Shown in pieces: positions 1 through 8,169 of a stretch of 64,000 bases of DNA (positions are counted from its first letter, which is position 1; every line of letters starts with the position of its first letter). Below the pieces are notes generated by a model. The model did no database searches and was not told where the DNA came from. It was given only the letters and a program-made list of their open reading frames with translations. The stretch is taken from positions 1 through 64,000 of the forward strand of contig NZ_SOFL01000036.1 in assembly GCF_004402695.1 (NCBI RefSeq), given 5' to 3'. The DNA comes from Cryobacterium adonitolivorans (GTDB taxonomy: Bacteria > Actinomycetota > Actinomycetes > Actinomycetales > Microbacteriaceae). The position numbers and the translations under genes were made by a program.

Positions 1-691
1 CGGGCGCCATGCCGATGCCTCGAACCGCGATGATCATGGTCACTATGCCCATCCCGAGCATCAAGCCGCCGGACAACAGGCTCGACAGCGGCAGCCGTCG
101 CCCGCCGGGTCTCAGGGCGACAGTGCGCGCCGTGAGCAGGCGGCTATTGCTCCAGTCCTTCCGATCCCACACCAGCGCCAGAACGCAGAGCGGCGCGACC
201 ATGCCGAACACGTAAGCGACACCCACCAGCGCGGCGGTAGAAATGGACGACGCCGCCCCAGACATCGCGGCAACTCCGGCCAGCACCGGTGCGCAACAAG
301 CACTCGCCGCGCCAGAAAACACGCCCAACCCGTACACGGAGCCAATTCCTGACCCCGAACTCTTCCCCGATGGCATCGGGAGCATCAACTTCCACCCCAC
401 CAACGTGGCGACACCCACAACGACCATGGCAATTCCCACCACGCTGAAAATCCAGAAATGGTACTGCCCCAGGGCACGGCTCACGATAGCGGCACCCAAC
501 GCGATGGGCAGGATGATCGTGCCCACGCCAGCGGCGAAAACCAGTGTCATGCCCAAAATCTGGCCGCGACGGCGGAAGCTGGACGCGAAGAACGCCGGCA
601 ACATCACCGACACACAACACGGGGCCAATAAGGCGACGATACCGCCTAAAAACGAGGCGAGAATCGTGGTGGAGAGCAGGACCTGCTCCAT
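1..691 (-). CDS. CcdA/DsbD-type cytochrome c biogenesis membrane protein, partial
   Basis: Reading leftward from the ATG at 691 gives an uninterrupted, very hydrophobic protein that runs off the window start, so its C-terminus is missing. The first segment has an APCC motif and, after about 100 residues, there is a second ACCAP motif; paired membrane cysteines of this kind are the hallmark of CcdA/DsbD transporters, which pass electrons from cytoplasmic thioredoxin to extracytoplasmic thiols. At least five membrane segments are visible. It lies in the same direction as the small membrane ORFs at 758-1182 and the DUF3105 gene. The plus-strand ORFs here are its complement. Substrate is not readable; in metal-handling loci such proteins often serve thiol redox or metal export. 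Family call fairly sure, role inferred. Confidence 0.75.
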   Translation of the reverse strand, partial: MEQVLLSTTILASFLGGIVALLAPCCVSVMLPAFFASSFRRRGQILGMTLVFAAGVGTIILPIALGAAIVSRALGQYHFWIFSVVGIAMVVVGVATLVGWKLMLPMPSGKSSGSGIGSVYGLGVFSGAASACCAPVLAGVAAMSGAASSISTAALVGVAYVFGMVAPLCVLALVWDRKDWSNSRLLTARTVALRPGGRRLPLSSLLSGGLMLGMGIVTMIIAVRGIGMAP

Positions 692-757
692 GTATTGCTC
701 CTTCAAAAATGCACGGACTCACCGCCGTGCCGTGGGGACGGGGCGGACGCCCGAGGG

Positions 758-1021
758 TCAAGCCTGGGTCGTGGTCTTTGCGGTTTCGTCGGTAGCGGCG
801 TGAAGGTGGGAGTCGTTCGGGGTGTCGCTGCCCTTGGCTTTGCCGCTACGCATCATCATGAACACCATCCCGATCATCATCACGGGGCACGCCAAAACCG
901 CTGCGATGGGAAGCGCCTCACCAATCGACCTGCCGGCCACAAGCAGCCCGCCGAGGATGACGACACCGATCACGATCATGCCGATGAGATGAGACTTGCC
1001 GCCGTGGTTGTGCCCGTTCAT
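758..1021 (-). CDS. small His/Met-rich membrane protein, DUF2933-like
   Basis: An 87-residue protein starting MNGHNHGGKSH, with two membrane segments (about residues 12-32 and 37-58), a Met-rich stretch (MVFMMMR) and a polar tail containing DSHLH. Its ATG overlaps the stop of the upstream 54-residue ORF (ATGA), so the two are probably translated together. The His-rich start and Met run would suit loose metal binding, but that is inference. It resembles the short DUF2933-type proteins found next to heavy-metal genes; no enzymatic motif is present. Confidence 0.6.
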   Translation of the reverse strand: MNGHNHGGKSHLIGMIVIGVVILGGLLVAGRSIGEALPIAAVLACPVMMIGMVFMMMRSGKAKGSDTPNDSHLHAATDETAKTTTQA

Positions 1022-1182
1022 GGACCTTCTCTTTTCTGGGGTTCGGATTGGTGGAGCGCGTCTTTCGGTGGCGTGTCGCGGCCTCGGCTATTCACCGGGA
1101 AGATCTGAGCGATAGCCCACACACCGAGAATGACGAACACCACACAAATTCCGGCAAGAATCGGCCACGCACTCATGACCAT
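1018..1182 (-). CDS. 54-residue single-pass membrane protein
   Basis: A short ORF with an excellent ribosome site (AGGAGG five bases before the ATG at 1182; a second in-frame ATG is at 1176). The product has one N-terminal membrane segment (about residues 6-28) followed by a basic, proline-rich tail. The stop TGA overlaps the ATG of the 87-residue membrane protein, indicating translational coupling. I do not recognise the family. Its strong ribosome site and tight overlap are the evidence that it is real. It appears to head the little operon running toward the CcdA-like gene. Confidence 0.6.
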   Translation of the reverse strand: MVMSAWPILAGICVVFVILGVWAIAQIFPVNSRGRDTPPKDALHQSEPQKREGP

Positions 1183-1294
1183 CACTTCCTCCTACCGGAA
1201 TGTCTTGACATGACTGTGGCCCCTCTACCCGCGCCTCCCGGTGCAGGTTTGACGAAGAAACGATAAAGAATGCTCCTCATCTCCGAGGGAGCTC

Positions 1295-1930
1295 TCAGCC
1301 TTGGACTCCCCCAGAACAGGGTGCGCCGGGCTCGGGGGTCTGTGGGCCTTGTAAGTAGGTCGCGAGGAATTCGCTCAGTCGCGGGTCACCGGCACTATCA
1401 ACCTGGAGCCGCTTACCCCACGCAGTGGCGATGATCGGTGCCGGCAGGTCCGGATACGGGCTCAAGATCTCATACGAATTCACTGCCGCGTCAGAGGTAA
1501 GGACCTCAAGCTCAGGCGCAGGCAGGTCAGATTGGTACGTCACCCACACGGCACCGTGCTCAAGGGAATGGACGGCACGCCACGTATCCACCGGCTGCGT
1601 GTAAACCCCACAGTTAGTCAGGTCCTCGGAATGGTCCCCGCCGACCGGTGGCAACTCCGGAAAGGCCACAGTGCTGAGGACGTGGTCACGGCTGAGCTCA
1701 GAAAAACTCTCAACTCCGTCGATCGTCGACCCAAGCGCTGAGTTGCCATCAGGCTCTGCCTGCGGACCACTGAAGACGACGAACCCTACGGTCGCCAGTA
1801 GGCCGGCGATCAGGACGGCACCTGAGCCGAGGAACAATATCTTCCGTCGTCGCTCGTCCTTCTTCATCTTCCCTCGGGCCTCGGCCACGATCGCTTGCCG
1901 GTCGAGTTTTCGCTTGCTCTTCGATTGCAT
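1295..1930 (-). CDS. DUF3105 domain protein, membrane-anchored
   Basis: A 211-residue protein with a lysine/arginine-rich cytoplasmic start, one membrane anchor (about residues 29-52) and an outer domain containing the HSLEHGAVWVTY block that typifies DUF3105. A GGVYTQP-like segment (CGVYTQPVD) and the double-histidine/glutamate pattern are also present. The biochemical role of DUF3105 is not known; members are common in Actinobacteria and often lie beside metal or thiol-redox genes, as here. Start chosen at the ATG preceding the basic segment. Downstream are the CcdA-like membrane genes on the same strand, with about 110 bases between. Confidence 0.75.
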   Translation of the reverse strand: MQSKSKRKLDRQAIVAEARGKMKKDERRRKILFLGSGAVLIAGLLATVGFVVFSGPQAEPDGNSALGSTIDGVESFSELSRDHVLSTVAFPELPPVGGDHSEDLTNCGVYTQPVDTWRAVHSLEHGAVWVTYQSDLPAPELEVLTSDAAVNSYEILSPYPDLPAPIIATAWGKRLQVDSAGDPRLSEFLATYLQGPQTPEPGAPCSGGVQG

Positions 1931-1993
1931 TTCTAATCAGTTCATTTCTGTGGGTGCTGTCGGTTGTGGTGTTTTCTGTGCCAGGCGGTTGGC

Positions 1994-2134
1994 TCAGGGG
2001 TGATGGGTGTCGTGCGCTACTCGCGAGGATCCCGTGGAGGGTTGCAGCGTTGGCCCGCTTATCAGTGGGCCAACGATGAAAGAGGAGAGGAAAAACGTCA
2101 CAGTGAAGATAGCTAGGGCAATTCCAGGGGCCCA
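1994..2134 (-). pseudogene. in-frame continuation of the 91-residue membrane protein after TAG
   Basis: Directly after the amber stop of the preceding ORF, the same frame stays open for 46 codons and encodes a strongly hydrophobic segment (ALAIFTVTFFLSSFIVG) and a histidine-rich end. No ATG, GTG or TTG lies before the membrane segment in this frame; a GTG inside it would give a truncated segment. The simplest reading is that this was the C-terminus of the upstream protein. Confidence 0.4.
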
Positions 2135-2410
2135 CTAGCTCGCGAGTTTTCGGCGCAGCGAACTGAGCATCGGCACCGAGGCTACAAAGCCAAGGACACC
2201 GAGAAGGACGGTTCCGCCGCTACCCGCTACGAGTGCCGAACCGACCAGAGGGCCGATGTGATGGCGGACGTACGGCACCAGGCCCGCGACCCCTCCCAAG
2301 ACCCCAGTGACCACCGTCCCAATGGTCCTAGGTCGGGCCCGGGACTTCGCTGCAGGCGGCGCTAACCCGACGATGGAGACATCGTCAGTGCGTGCCGATG
2401 GAGTGCTCAT
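2135..2410 (-). CDS. 91-residue membrane protein, possibly cut short by an amber codon
   Basis: The product has a polar N-terminus of about 28 residues and two hydrophobic segments with glycine-rich character. No family is recognised. Its TAG stop (2135-2137) is followed in the same frame by another 46 codons without a stop (to 1994), encoding a further membrane segment and a tail ending VAHDTHHP. That tail has no start codon of its own in a sensible place, so a longer three-segment protein interrupted by TAG is plausible. A programmed or suppressed stop cannot be told from a mutation by reading alone. Confidence 0.5.
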   Translation of the reverse strand: MSTPSARTDDVSIVGLAPPAAKSRARPRTIGTVVTGVLGGVAGLVPYVRHHIGPLVGSALVAGSGGTVLLGVLGFVASVPMLSSLRRKLAS

Positions 2411-2578
2411 CGTTCCACCATCGCGCGCGAGCGCATCGGTAACGATGGAGTTTCAGTAAAGAAACGATCAAGTATTGAAGGAACCACATGGAAACTTCAT
2501 AGTTCCTTCGACAGTTCCATATTCGGGGGCAGAAGACTCGACGTAGGAGCGCTACTGGCGCAGACGAAAGGAAATTCC

Positions 2579-2836
2579 ATGATGGGAAATTATGCGGGCG
2601 GTATGGGCGGGTTCGGCTGGATCCTGATGGGTCTGCTCTCGGTGACGCTGATCGTCGCCATCGTGTGGATGGTCGTAGGAATGGTCACCCAGCCCCGACA
2701 AGCATCCGCCACCGCAGCGACGCCTGAGTCGAGGATCGACACTCCAGCCGACATCCTGAAGCGCCGGCTGGCTAGAGGTGAAATCGACACAGCGACATAC
2801 GAAGACCTGAGCTCCACGATTGACAACGTTCGCTAA
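2579..2836 (+). CDS. SHOCT domain membrane protein
   Basis: An 85-residue protein starting MMGNYAGG with one membrane segment (about residues 13-36) and a C-terminal short amphipathic domain: DILKRRLARGEIDTATYEDL, the classic SHOCT (short C-terminal domain) motif. A purine-rich ribosome site (GAAAGGAAA) precedes the ATG. SHOCT domains are thought to mediate oligomerisation; no catalysis is expected. It is transcribed divergently from the 91-residue membrane gene, with a 168-base shared promoter region, and is followed by the broken beta-propeller gene. Confidence 0.8.
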   Translation: MMGNYAGGMGGFGWILMGLLSVTLIVAIVWMVVGMVTQPRQASATAATPESRIDTPADILKRRLARGEIDTATYEDLSSTIDNVR

Positions 2837-2954
2837 ACGCGCGGGCCTGTTGGCGATCCGAGCCTGTAGCCCAAAGAAACACTGGGCGGATCGCCGGTCC
2901 GGCGCCCGAGCAGGGCCCACCGCTACACGGTGACCAAACCAAAGGAATCGGCCC

Positions 2955-3959
2955 CTGAATAAGCGCCACCTCACAACCGTGCAGTCACAGTCGGCGTCGC
3001 TGCAGTCGTCGCCACGACTGCCATCGTTGCAACCACCACCGAAAATTCTAACGCGAAGGCAGCCTCCCACAACGACATGGTCGCCCGCACCATTTGGGTC
3101 GCTAACGAAGATGGCGACAGCCTCACCGCGATCGACGCTTCCACCAACACAGTCGCGACTACCCACACGGGTGTCGACAGTCCTCACAACGTTCGAGCCA
3201 CTCAGGGTGCACAATCTATCTGGGCGGCGAGTGGCAAGACGTCGATAACTGTGGAGATCGACTCACAAACGAACGCCGCAAACGGCGAGTCCGCCACCGG
3301 CGCGATGCCGGCCCACGTCATCGTGACACCCGACGAGACCCGACCCTACACAACGAACAATGCCGACCACACCGTCTCAGCCGTCGACATCGCCACCATG
3401 ACGACGATCGCCACGATCCCGGTCGGCGACGGGCCTCACGGACTGAGGCCAAGCCCCGACGGCAAAACCATTTATGTGGCCAACAACAACGGAACGACGC
3501 TCGGCGTCATCGACACCGCTACCAACACCCAGATCGACGAGATCGAGGTGGGCAAATTGCCCGCACAGTTAGCGTTCTCGCCCGACGGAGACTTCGTGTA
3601 AGCATCTAAACGGCGACAACACTGTAGCAAAAATTGACACCAGCACCCGTAAACGCGTTTCCACACTTCCGGTGGGCGTGGTCCCAATCCAAGCGTTCGT
3701 CAGCCCCGCTGGTCAATACCTTCTGGTCGCCAATCAAGGCACAGAAGAGTATCCCGGCCGAACGGTTTTGATCATCGACACCAAGACTTTCGATTTTGTC
3801 CGCACTGTCGAGACCGGCGTCGGCGCGCATGGCGTCACCATCGACCCGACGAGTCGACACGCCTACATCACCAACACCTTTGATGACACGGTCTCGGTGC
3901 TCGACCTGAAAACGTTGAAGGTCGTCGATCTCGCCATGGGCGTCGATGATTGCACCTGA
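2955..3959 (+). pseudogene. YncE-like YVTN beta-propeller, frameshifted
   Basis: Two frames together encode a seven-bladed YVTN-type beta-propeller: positions 3077-3601 (frame 2) and about 3605-3959 (frame 3). Repeats such as TIPVGDGPHGLRPSPDGKTIYVANN are obvious. At about 3598-3605 the frame-2 stop TAA interrupts GDFV, and the repeat resumes in the next frame with HLNGDNTVAKIDT. A likely signal peptide (about 2981-3055, AVTVGVAAVVATTAIVA) is in frame 2 but has a stop at 2960 and no start, whereas a start-like CTGAATAAGCGC at 2955 is in frame 3. At least two shifts and a lost ATG are therefore implied. Such propellers are usually secreted or periplasmic; the function is unknown. Confidence 0.75.
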
Positions 3960-4119
3960 CGGTGTCCTCGAGGCCAGGCAGCGCATGCTTCAGTCCGTCG
4001 TGCGTGACGGATCCTGCCAGAGGCGGACCCAGATGTCGCTCCGAACTATTCTGTGAAACGCACCAAGGCAGGCCTGCGTTGCACCACTCGAACCCGGATT
4101 GCTGAAGAGTGGTTCAGCG

Positions 4120-6075
4120 CTACTTGGTCACTGCGGTGGGAGAAAGCTTCTTGGCCCGTGGCCTGGACAAGTCAGGCCACGCTTTTGAGCGGAGGAGCCG
4201 TAGCCCGTTGAGGCCGACGATGACCGTGGAGCCTTCGTGGCCGGCCACGGCCAATGGCAGAGGCAGGGTGGAGATGAGGTCCCAGGTCACGAGGACGGCG
4301 ATGAAAGTGCCCGCGATGACGAGGTTGGCCACGATGAATCGGTGAGCTTTGCGGGAGAGTTCGATGGCTCCGGGGATGGTGGAGAGATCGTCTCGGATGA
4401 CGACAGCGTCGGCTGTTTCGAGGGCGAGGTCGGAGCCGTGGCGTCCCATGGCAACACCGATGGTCGCCGACGCGAGAGCTGGCGCGTCGTTCACTCCGTC
4501 GCCGACAAGGAGCACCGGGATACCGTCGCTTTCGAGCCGGCGAACGGTGGCCGCTTTGTCCTCAGGCAACAGTCGGGAGTGCACTTCGGTTATGCCTGTC
4601 CGCTGGGCGATGTCCGCGGCGGTGCGCCGGTTGTCGCCGGTGAGTAGGTGCACCGGACGAGCGGTGATCGAGGCGGTGTGAGCAACGGCCGCCGCCGCGT
4701 CGGGACGGAGTGCGTCTTCTAGGGTGATTGTCCCGAGGAGGTGTCCGTCGACGAATACCTCGACGACTGTGCCGATCACGTCCGCGTGCTCGTCTCCCGC
4801 CTGGACCACGCGCACCAGCTGACCGGCGATGATTCCCTCGACACCGTGTCCAGGGAGCGCACGGAAGTTCTCTGCGGGAGTTACATCCGTACCGGCTGCG
4901 CGGACGATAGCGCGGCCGAGCGAGTGCTCGCTGTGCTGCTCGACCGCAGCCGCGAGATCGAGCACCGCAGTTGATTCCATTCCCGGGGCGGGGGTGACCC
5001 CGGTGACGACCGGTGCTCCTTCGGTCAGGGTTCCGGTTTTGTCGAAGGCAACGAGCTGCGTCCGCCCCATGGCCTCCATGACCGTGGCGGACTTAATCAG
5101 AATTCCGTGGCGGGCGGCGTTGGCAATGGCCGCAAGCAGCGGCGGCATGGTGGACAGTACGACGGCGCAGGGCGAGGCGACGATCATGAACGTGATCGCG
5201 CGCAGAAGGGAATCTCGGAAGTTCTCCCCGAGGACAAGCGGCAGGGCGAAGACGATGACGGTGGCGATCACGACGCCGAGCGAGTACCGCTGCTCCACCT
5301 TCTCGACGAATAGTGCTCGCGTCGACTTGGTCTCCGAGGCTTCCGCGACCAAGGACACCATCCGGGCCACGACAGACTCACTCGCCGGGCTGGTGATCCG
5401 CACCGTCATCGCTCCTGTGCCGTTGACAGTCCCGGAGAGCACGTCCTGCCCCGGTCCTCGTCGCACGGGCACAGATTCGCCGGTCATCGCTGCTTGGTCG
5501 ACTTCACTAATCCCATCTACGACGACACCGTCGCCGCCGATACGCTCACCCGGACGGACAAGGATGAGGTCCCCCGCGCGGAGCGCCGCAGTATCGACGA
5601 TGTCCAGAGCGTCGCCCGTGGCAGTCCGGGTGAGCCGGGTCGCCTGTTCGGGGGCGAGGGAGAGAAGGCTGGTCACCGAGTCAGCGGTCCGCTGGGTGAC
5701 GAGGGCTTCAATGGCACCGCTGGTCGCGAAGATGACGATGAGTAGCGCCCCATCGAAGACTTGCCCGATCGATGCCGCGGCGATCGCCGCGACGATCATC
5801 AGTAAGTCGACATCGAGTACTTTGTTTCGCAGCGCGGTGATGCCCGCCCAGGCCGGCTCCCAGCCTCCCGTGAGATAACAACCCAGGAAGATCGTCCACC
5901 AGACCGGTGCTGGAGCGCTCGCAAGCTGCAGTGGCCACGCGACCAGGAAGAGTAGTAGCGCCAGTCCCGCCCAGCGCACTTCCGGCAGGCGTGCGCCGGT
6001 GCGGAGGATCGACGGCGGCTTGGCGAGGACGCGGCCACCGGTCCGGATGGGCGCTGGGGCGATGGTGCTCGTCAT
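4120..6075 (-). CDS. P1B-4-type heavy-metal translocating ATPase (Co/Fe/Zn-type exporter)
   Basis: A 651-residue P-type ATPase with TGES (about 198-201), the phosphorylated Asp in DKTGT (345-349) and GDGVND (about 525-530). The metal-binding membrane motif is SPC (301-303) rather than CPC, and the last membrane helix carries HEGST (about 613-617); that pair defines the P1B-4 group (CoaT/CtpD/PfeT), whose members mainly export Co2+ or Fe2+. There is no N-terminal heavy-metal-associated domain, as usual for this group. The ATG overlaps the stop of the ArsR-type gene upstream (ATGA), so the metal sensor and pump form one operon. Metal identity is inferred from the motifs, not proven. Confidence 0.9.
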   Translation of the reverse strand: MTSTIAPAPIRTGGRVLAKPPSILRTGARLPEVRWAGLALLLFLVAWPLQLASAPAPVWWTIFLGCYLTGGWEPAWAGITALRNKVLDVDLLMIVAAIAAASIGQVFDGALLIVIFATSGAIEALVTQRTADSVTSLLSLAPEQATRLTRTATGDALDIVDTAALRAGDLILVRPGERIGGDGVVVDGISEVDQAAMTGESVPVRRGPGQDVLSGTVNGTGAMTVRITSPASESVVARMVSLVAEASETKSTRALFVEKVEQRYSLGVVIATVIVFALPLVLGENFRDSLLRAITFMIVASPCAVVLSTMPPLLAAIANAARHGILIKSATVMEAMGRTQLVAFDKTGTLTEGAPVVTGVTPAPGMESTAVLDLAAAVEQHSEHSLGRAIVRAAGTDVTPAENFRALPGHGVEGIIAGQLVRVVQAGDEHADVIGTVVEVFVDGHLLGTITLEDALRPDAAAAVAHTASITARPVHLLTGDNRRTAADIAQRTGITEVHSRLLPEDKAATVRRLESDGIPVLLVGDGVNDAPALASATIGVAMGRHGSDLALETADAVVIRDDLSTIPGAIELSRKAHRFIVANLVIAGTFIAVLVTWDLISTLPLPLAVAGHEGSTVIVGLNGLRLLRSKAWPDLSRPRAKKLSPTAVTK

Positions 6076-6458
6076 GCGCCGGCGGTCTCCGTGCCTGTGG
6101 TGGCGAGATCGAGGTGGTGGTGGCGGGGGGTGCCCCCCAGGCTGTGCTCAGCTTGGAAGATCGCATCGCGAACCAGCTGGGAGGCGTGCTCGTTCTCGAG
6201 GCGGTAGAACACCTTGGTCCCCTCCTGGCGGGTGGAAACAATTCGGGCAAGACGCATCTTGGCCAGGTGCTGAGACACTGACGCCGGAGTCTTATCGACA
6301 ATCTCGGCAAGGCTGTTTACCGACAACTCGAGGGCATCATTGAGCGCCAGGATCAGGCGCACCCTCGTGGCATCTGCCAGCATCGTGAAGATCTCCACTG
6401 CGAGCTCCACGAAGTCACTCTCGGGCAACCGTCCACAAATCCGCTTGTCTGCATCCAT
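6072..6458 (-). CDS. ArsR/SmtB-type metal-responsive repressor (controls the P1B-4 ATPase)
   Basis: A 128-residue winged-helix protein: LADATRVRLILAL followed by VSQHLAKMRLARIVSTRQEGTKVFYRL, the ArsR recognition helix and wing. The C-terminus has a histidine cluster (RHHHLDL), and there is a cysteine at residue 8; such end-of-chain ligands are typical of nickel/cobalt sensors of the NmtR/KmtR kind. It is directly coupled to the pump gene. A perfect TANNNT (TACTAT, 6465-6470) stands 6 bases from the ATG, so its transcript is probably leaderless, and a palindrome covers the start codon, fitting autorepression. Confidence 0.88.
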   Translation of the reverse strand: MDADKRICGRLPESDFVELAVEIFTMLADATRVRLILALNDALELSVNSLAEIVDKTPASVSQHLAKMRLARIVSTRQEGTKVFYRLENEHASQLVRDAIFQAEHSLGGTPRHHHLDLATTGTETAGA

Positions 6459-6470
6459 ACGCAGATAGTA
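6445..6470 (-). promoter_or_regulatory. leaderless promoter and operator over the start of the first arsR gene
   Basis: On the minus strand TACTAT (6470-6465) lies 6 bases before the ATG at 6458, the standard distance for transcription to start on the A of ATG. The ATG sits inside CTGCGTATGGATGCAG, an imperfect inverted repeat with CTGC/GCAG ends. The second arsR gene has the same CTGCGTATG-ATGCAG arrangement at the same place. Binding there would block polymerase. Confidence 0.6.
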
Positions 6471-6524
6471 GCAGACTCAGTAATCGATCGCTGTAACCTG
6501 CATCGCACTGGTCGTGAGCGGCTG

Positions 6525-7775
6525 TCAGCGCCCCGTCGTGGACGGTGCGGGCTGCGTCTCGGCGCCCGGAACCGGCTCCGCAGGTTTCCACTGCCGCATC
6601 GCGACTGCTCCGGCACCCACCGCGATGGCCGCCAGGATCAGTGCCGTCGGGGCTAGGCCCAGCGTCGCGCCCAGGACCCCGGCCAGCGGGTAGGTGAGAA
6701 TGAAGCAGGCATGGGAAAGCGAGAACTGGGCCGCGAACACAGCGGGCCGGTTGTTCGCATCGGAGTAGCGTCGCAATAACCGAGACGATGGGGTCAGGAT
6801 TAGCGAAGTCGCAGCGCCCAGAACAAACCAGAGAGCCAGCACACCTAGCCAGGACGCAGGCGAATCCGGCGTCGACGCCAGAATCGCGACGAGGACCAGT
6901 GCGACCGGCAGGATCGCACACCCGGTCAGCATCACCCGGCGATCGGGGTAGCGGTCCAGGACCGGTGGCAGCAGTAGGGCAACGAGCATGGACCCCAAGC
7001 CGTAGCAAGCGAGGGTCAGGGCGAAGTCGACTTGACTGCGGCCCAGTGTGTTCTGCACGAGGATGACGGTGTTGACGATCACCATGGCCGTCGCCGCGGC
7101 GACAACCAAGTTCATCGCCAGCAACGCGCGCAACGGCCGACTACCCCAAAACACTCGTACGCCCCGGGTCAGACGCTCCAAGAATGGGGTGCCTGGGGAC
7201 GATTTCAGTTGCGGAAGCCGGGTCGAAAGCACGAGCACCGCGGAGCCCACGAAGCCCAGCGCGGTCCCCACGAATAGTGAGTGGTAGCTGATTACGGTGA
7301 GTAGGGCGGCGGCGAGTATTGGGCTGAGCAACGATTCCAGATCGTACGCCAGGCGCGACAGGGATAGCGCCCGGGTGTACTCGCTCTCCTTGGGCAGGAC
7401 TTCCGGGATCAACGCTTGGAACGCGGGCGTGAAGGTGGCCGATGCGGCCTGCAGGATGAAGATCAATACGTAGATCTGCCAGGCCTCGGTGACGAAGGGC
7501 AGCGAGAGCGCGACCCCGGCGCGGAGAACGTCCGAAGACACCAGCAGGACCTTCCGCGGCACGCGGCTGGTCAATGCAGACACGACCGGGGCAACGCCGA
7601 CGTAGGCGAGCATCTTGATCGTCAATGCGATACCCAAGACAACGCCGGCGTCTCCGCCGGCCAGGTCGAACGCCAACAGGCCCAAAGCGATAGTGAGCAG
7701 CCCCGTGCCCACCAGCGCAACGACCTGAGCGCTGAAAAGCTTGCGGTAAGCCGAATTCCGCAGCACCTCACGCAC
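6525..7775 (-). CDS. MFS permease (MFS_3-type exporter) coupled to an ArsR regulator
   Basis: About 416 residues with 10-12 membrane segments, beginning VREVLRNSAYRKLFSAQVVAL. The start is taken as the GTG at 7775, which overlaps the stop of the arsR gene (GTGCGTGA) and directly precedes the first membrane segment; a longer reading to 7874 would lie inside arsR. The RVPRKVLL loop and SRLAYDLESLLSP segment resemble MFS exporters of the EntS/MFS_3 type. Coupling to an ArsR-type sensor suggests a metal, metalloid or metal-chelate substrate; that is inference from context. Confidence 0.78.
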   Translation of the reverse strand: MREVLRNSAYRKLFSAQVVALVGTGLLTIALGLLAFDLAGGDAGVVLGIALTIKMLAYVGVAPVVSALTSRVPRKVLLVSSDVLRAGVALSLPFVTEAWQIYVLIFILQAASATFTPAFQALIPEVLPKESEYTRALSLSRLAYDLESLLSPILAAALLTVISYHSLFVGTALGFVGSAVLVLSTRLPQLKSSPGTPFLERLTRGVRVFWGSRPLRALLAMNLVVAAATAMVIVNTVILVQNTLGRSQVDFALTLACYGLGSMLVALLLPPVLDRYPDRRVMLTGCAILPVALVLVAILASTPDSPASWLGVLALWFVLGAATSLILTPSSRLLRRYSDANNRPAVFAAQFSLSHACFILTYPLAGVLGATLGLAPTALILAAIAVGAGAVAMRQWKPAEPVPGAETQPAPSTTGR

Positions 7776-8157
7776 GCGAGCTCCACTCCAACTCGGTCGC
7801 GGCGCTCTGCGGCGCCCGGTGGTGGGCGGGCATTCCGTCGAGGGCGTGTTGCGCCTGGAAAATGGCGTCGGCAACCAGTTGGCGGGCGTGCTCGTTCGAG
7901 AGTCGGTAGAACACCCGGGTGCCGTCGCGGCGGGTGGTCACGATGTGGGCCAGACGCAACTTTGCGAGATGCTGCGACACTGCAGCCTGGGACTTATTGA
8001 CTGTTTCCGCGAGCTGGTTGACTGCGAGCTCCTGATCGCGAAGGGCCAGGATAATCCGAAGGCGCGTGGCATCGGCGAGCATCGCGAACACCTCTACGGC
8101 TAGTTCGACGTATTCACTGTCGGGGTCCGCTGCGGAACCATTCGCATCTGCATTCAT
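7768..8157 (-). CDS. ArsR/SmtB-type repressor (controls the MFS gene)
   Basis: A 129-residue winged-helix regulator, clearly a paralogue of the ArsR gene at 6072: LADATRLRIILAL, VSQHLAKLRLAHIVTTRRDGTRVFYRL. It ends with MPAHHRAPQ instead of the RHHHLDL of its relative and lacks the early cysteine, so the ligand set differs. The start at 8157 is preferred over longer readings because an AATAAT box lies 6 bases upstream and the protein then matches its paralogue's length. Its 3' end overlaps the MFS start by 8 bases. Confidence 0.87.
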   Translation of the reverse strand: MNADANGSAADPDSEYVELAVEVFAMLADATRLRIILALRDQELAVNQLAETVNKSQAAVSQHLAKLRLAHIVTTRRDGTRVFYRLSNEHARQLVADAIFQAQHALDGMPAHHRAPQSAATELEWSSRA

Positions 8158-8169
8158 ACGCAGATTATT
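8142..8169 (-). promoter_or_regulatory. leaderless promoter and operator over the start of the second arsR gene
   Basis: AATAAT (8169-8164, minus strand) stands 6 bases before the ATG at 8157 and the ATG lies in CTGCGTATGAATGCAG, nearly identical to the element at the other arsR gene. The conserved 16 bases extend into codons 2-4, where codon choice in the two genes need not otherwise agree. Confidence 0.6.

Noticed and set aside
144-803. Open frames on both strands over the CcdA-like gene
   Set aside because: Their proteins are Arg/Cys- or Pro/Thr-rich without hydrophobic pattern; the third frame has the CcdA motifs and runs off the window edge.
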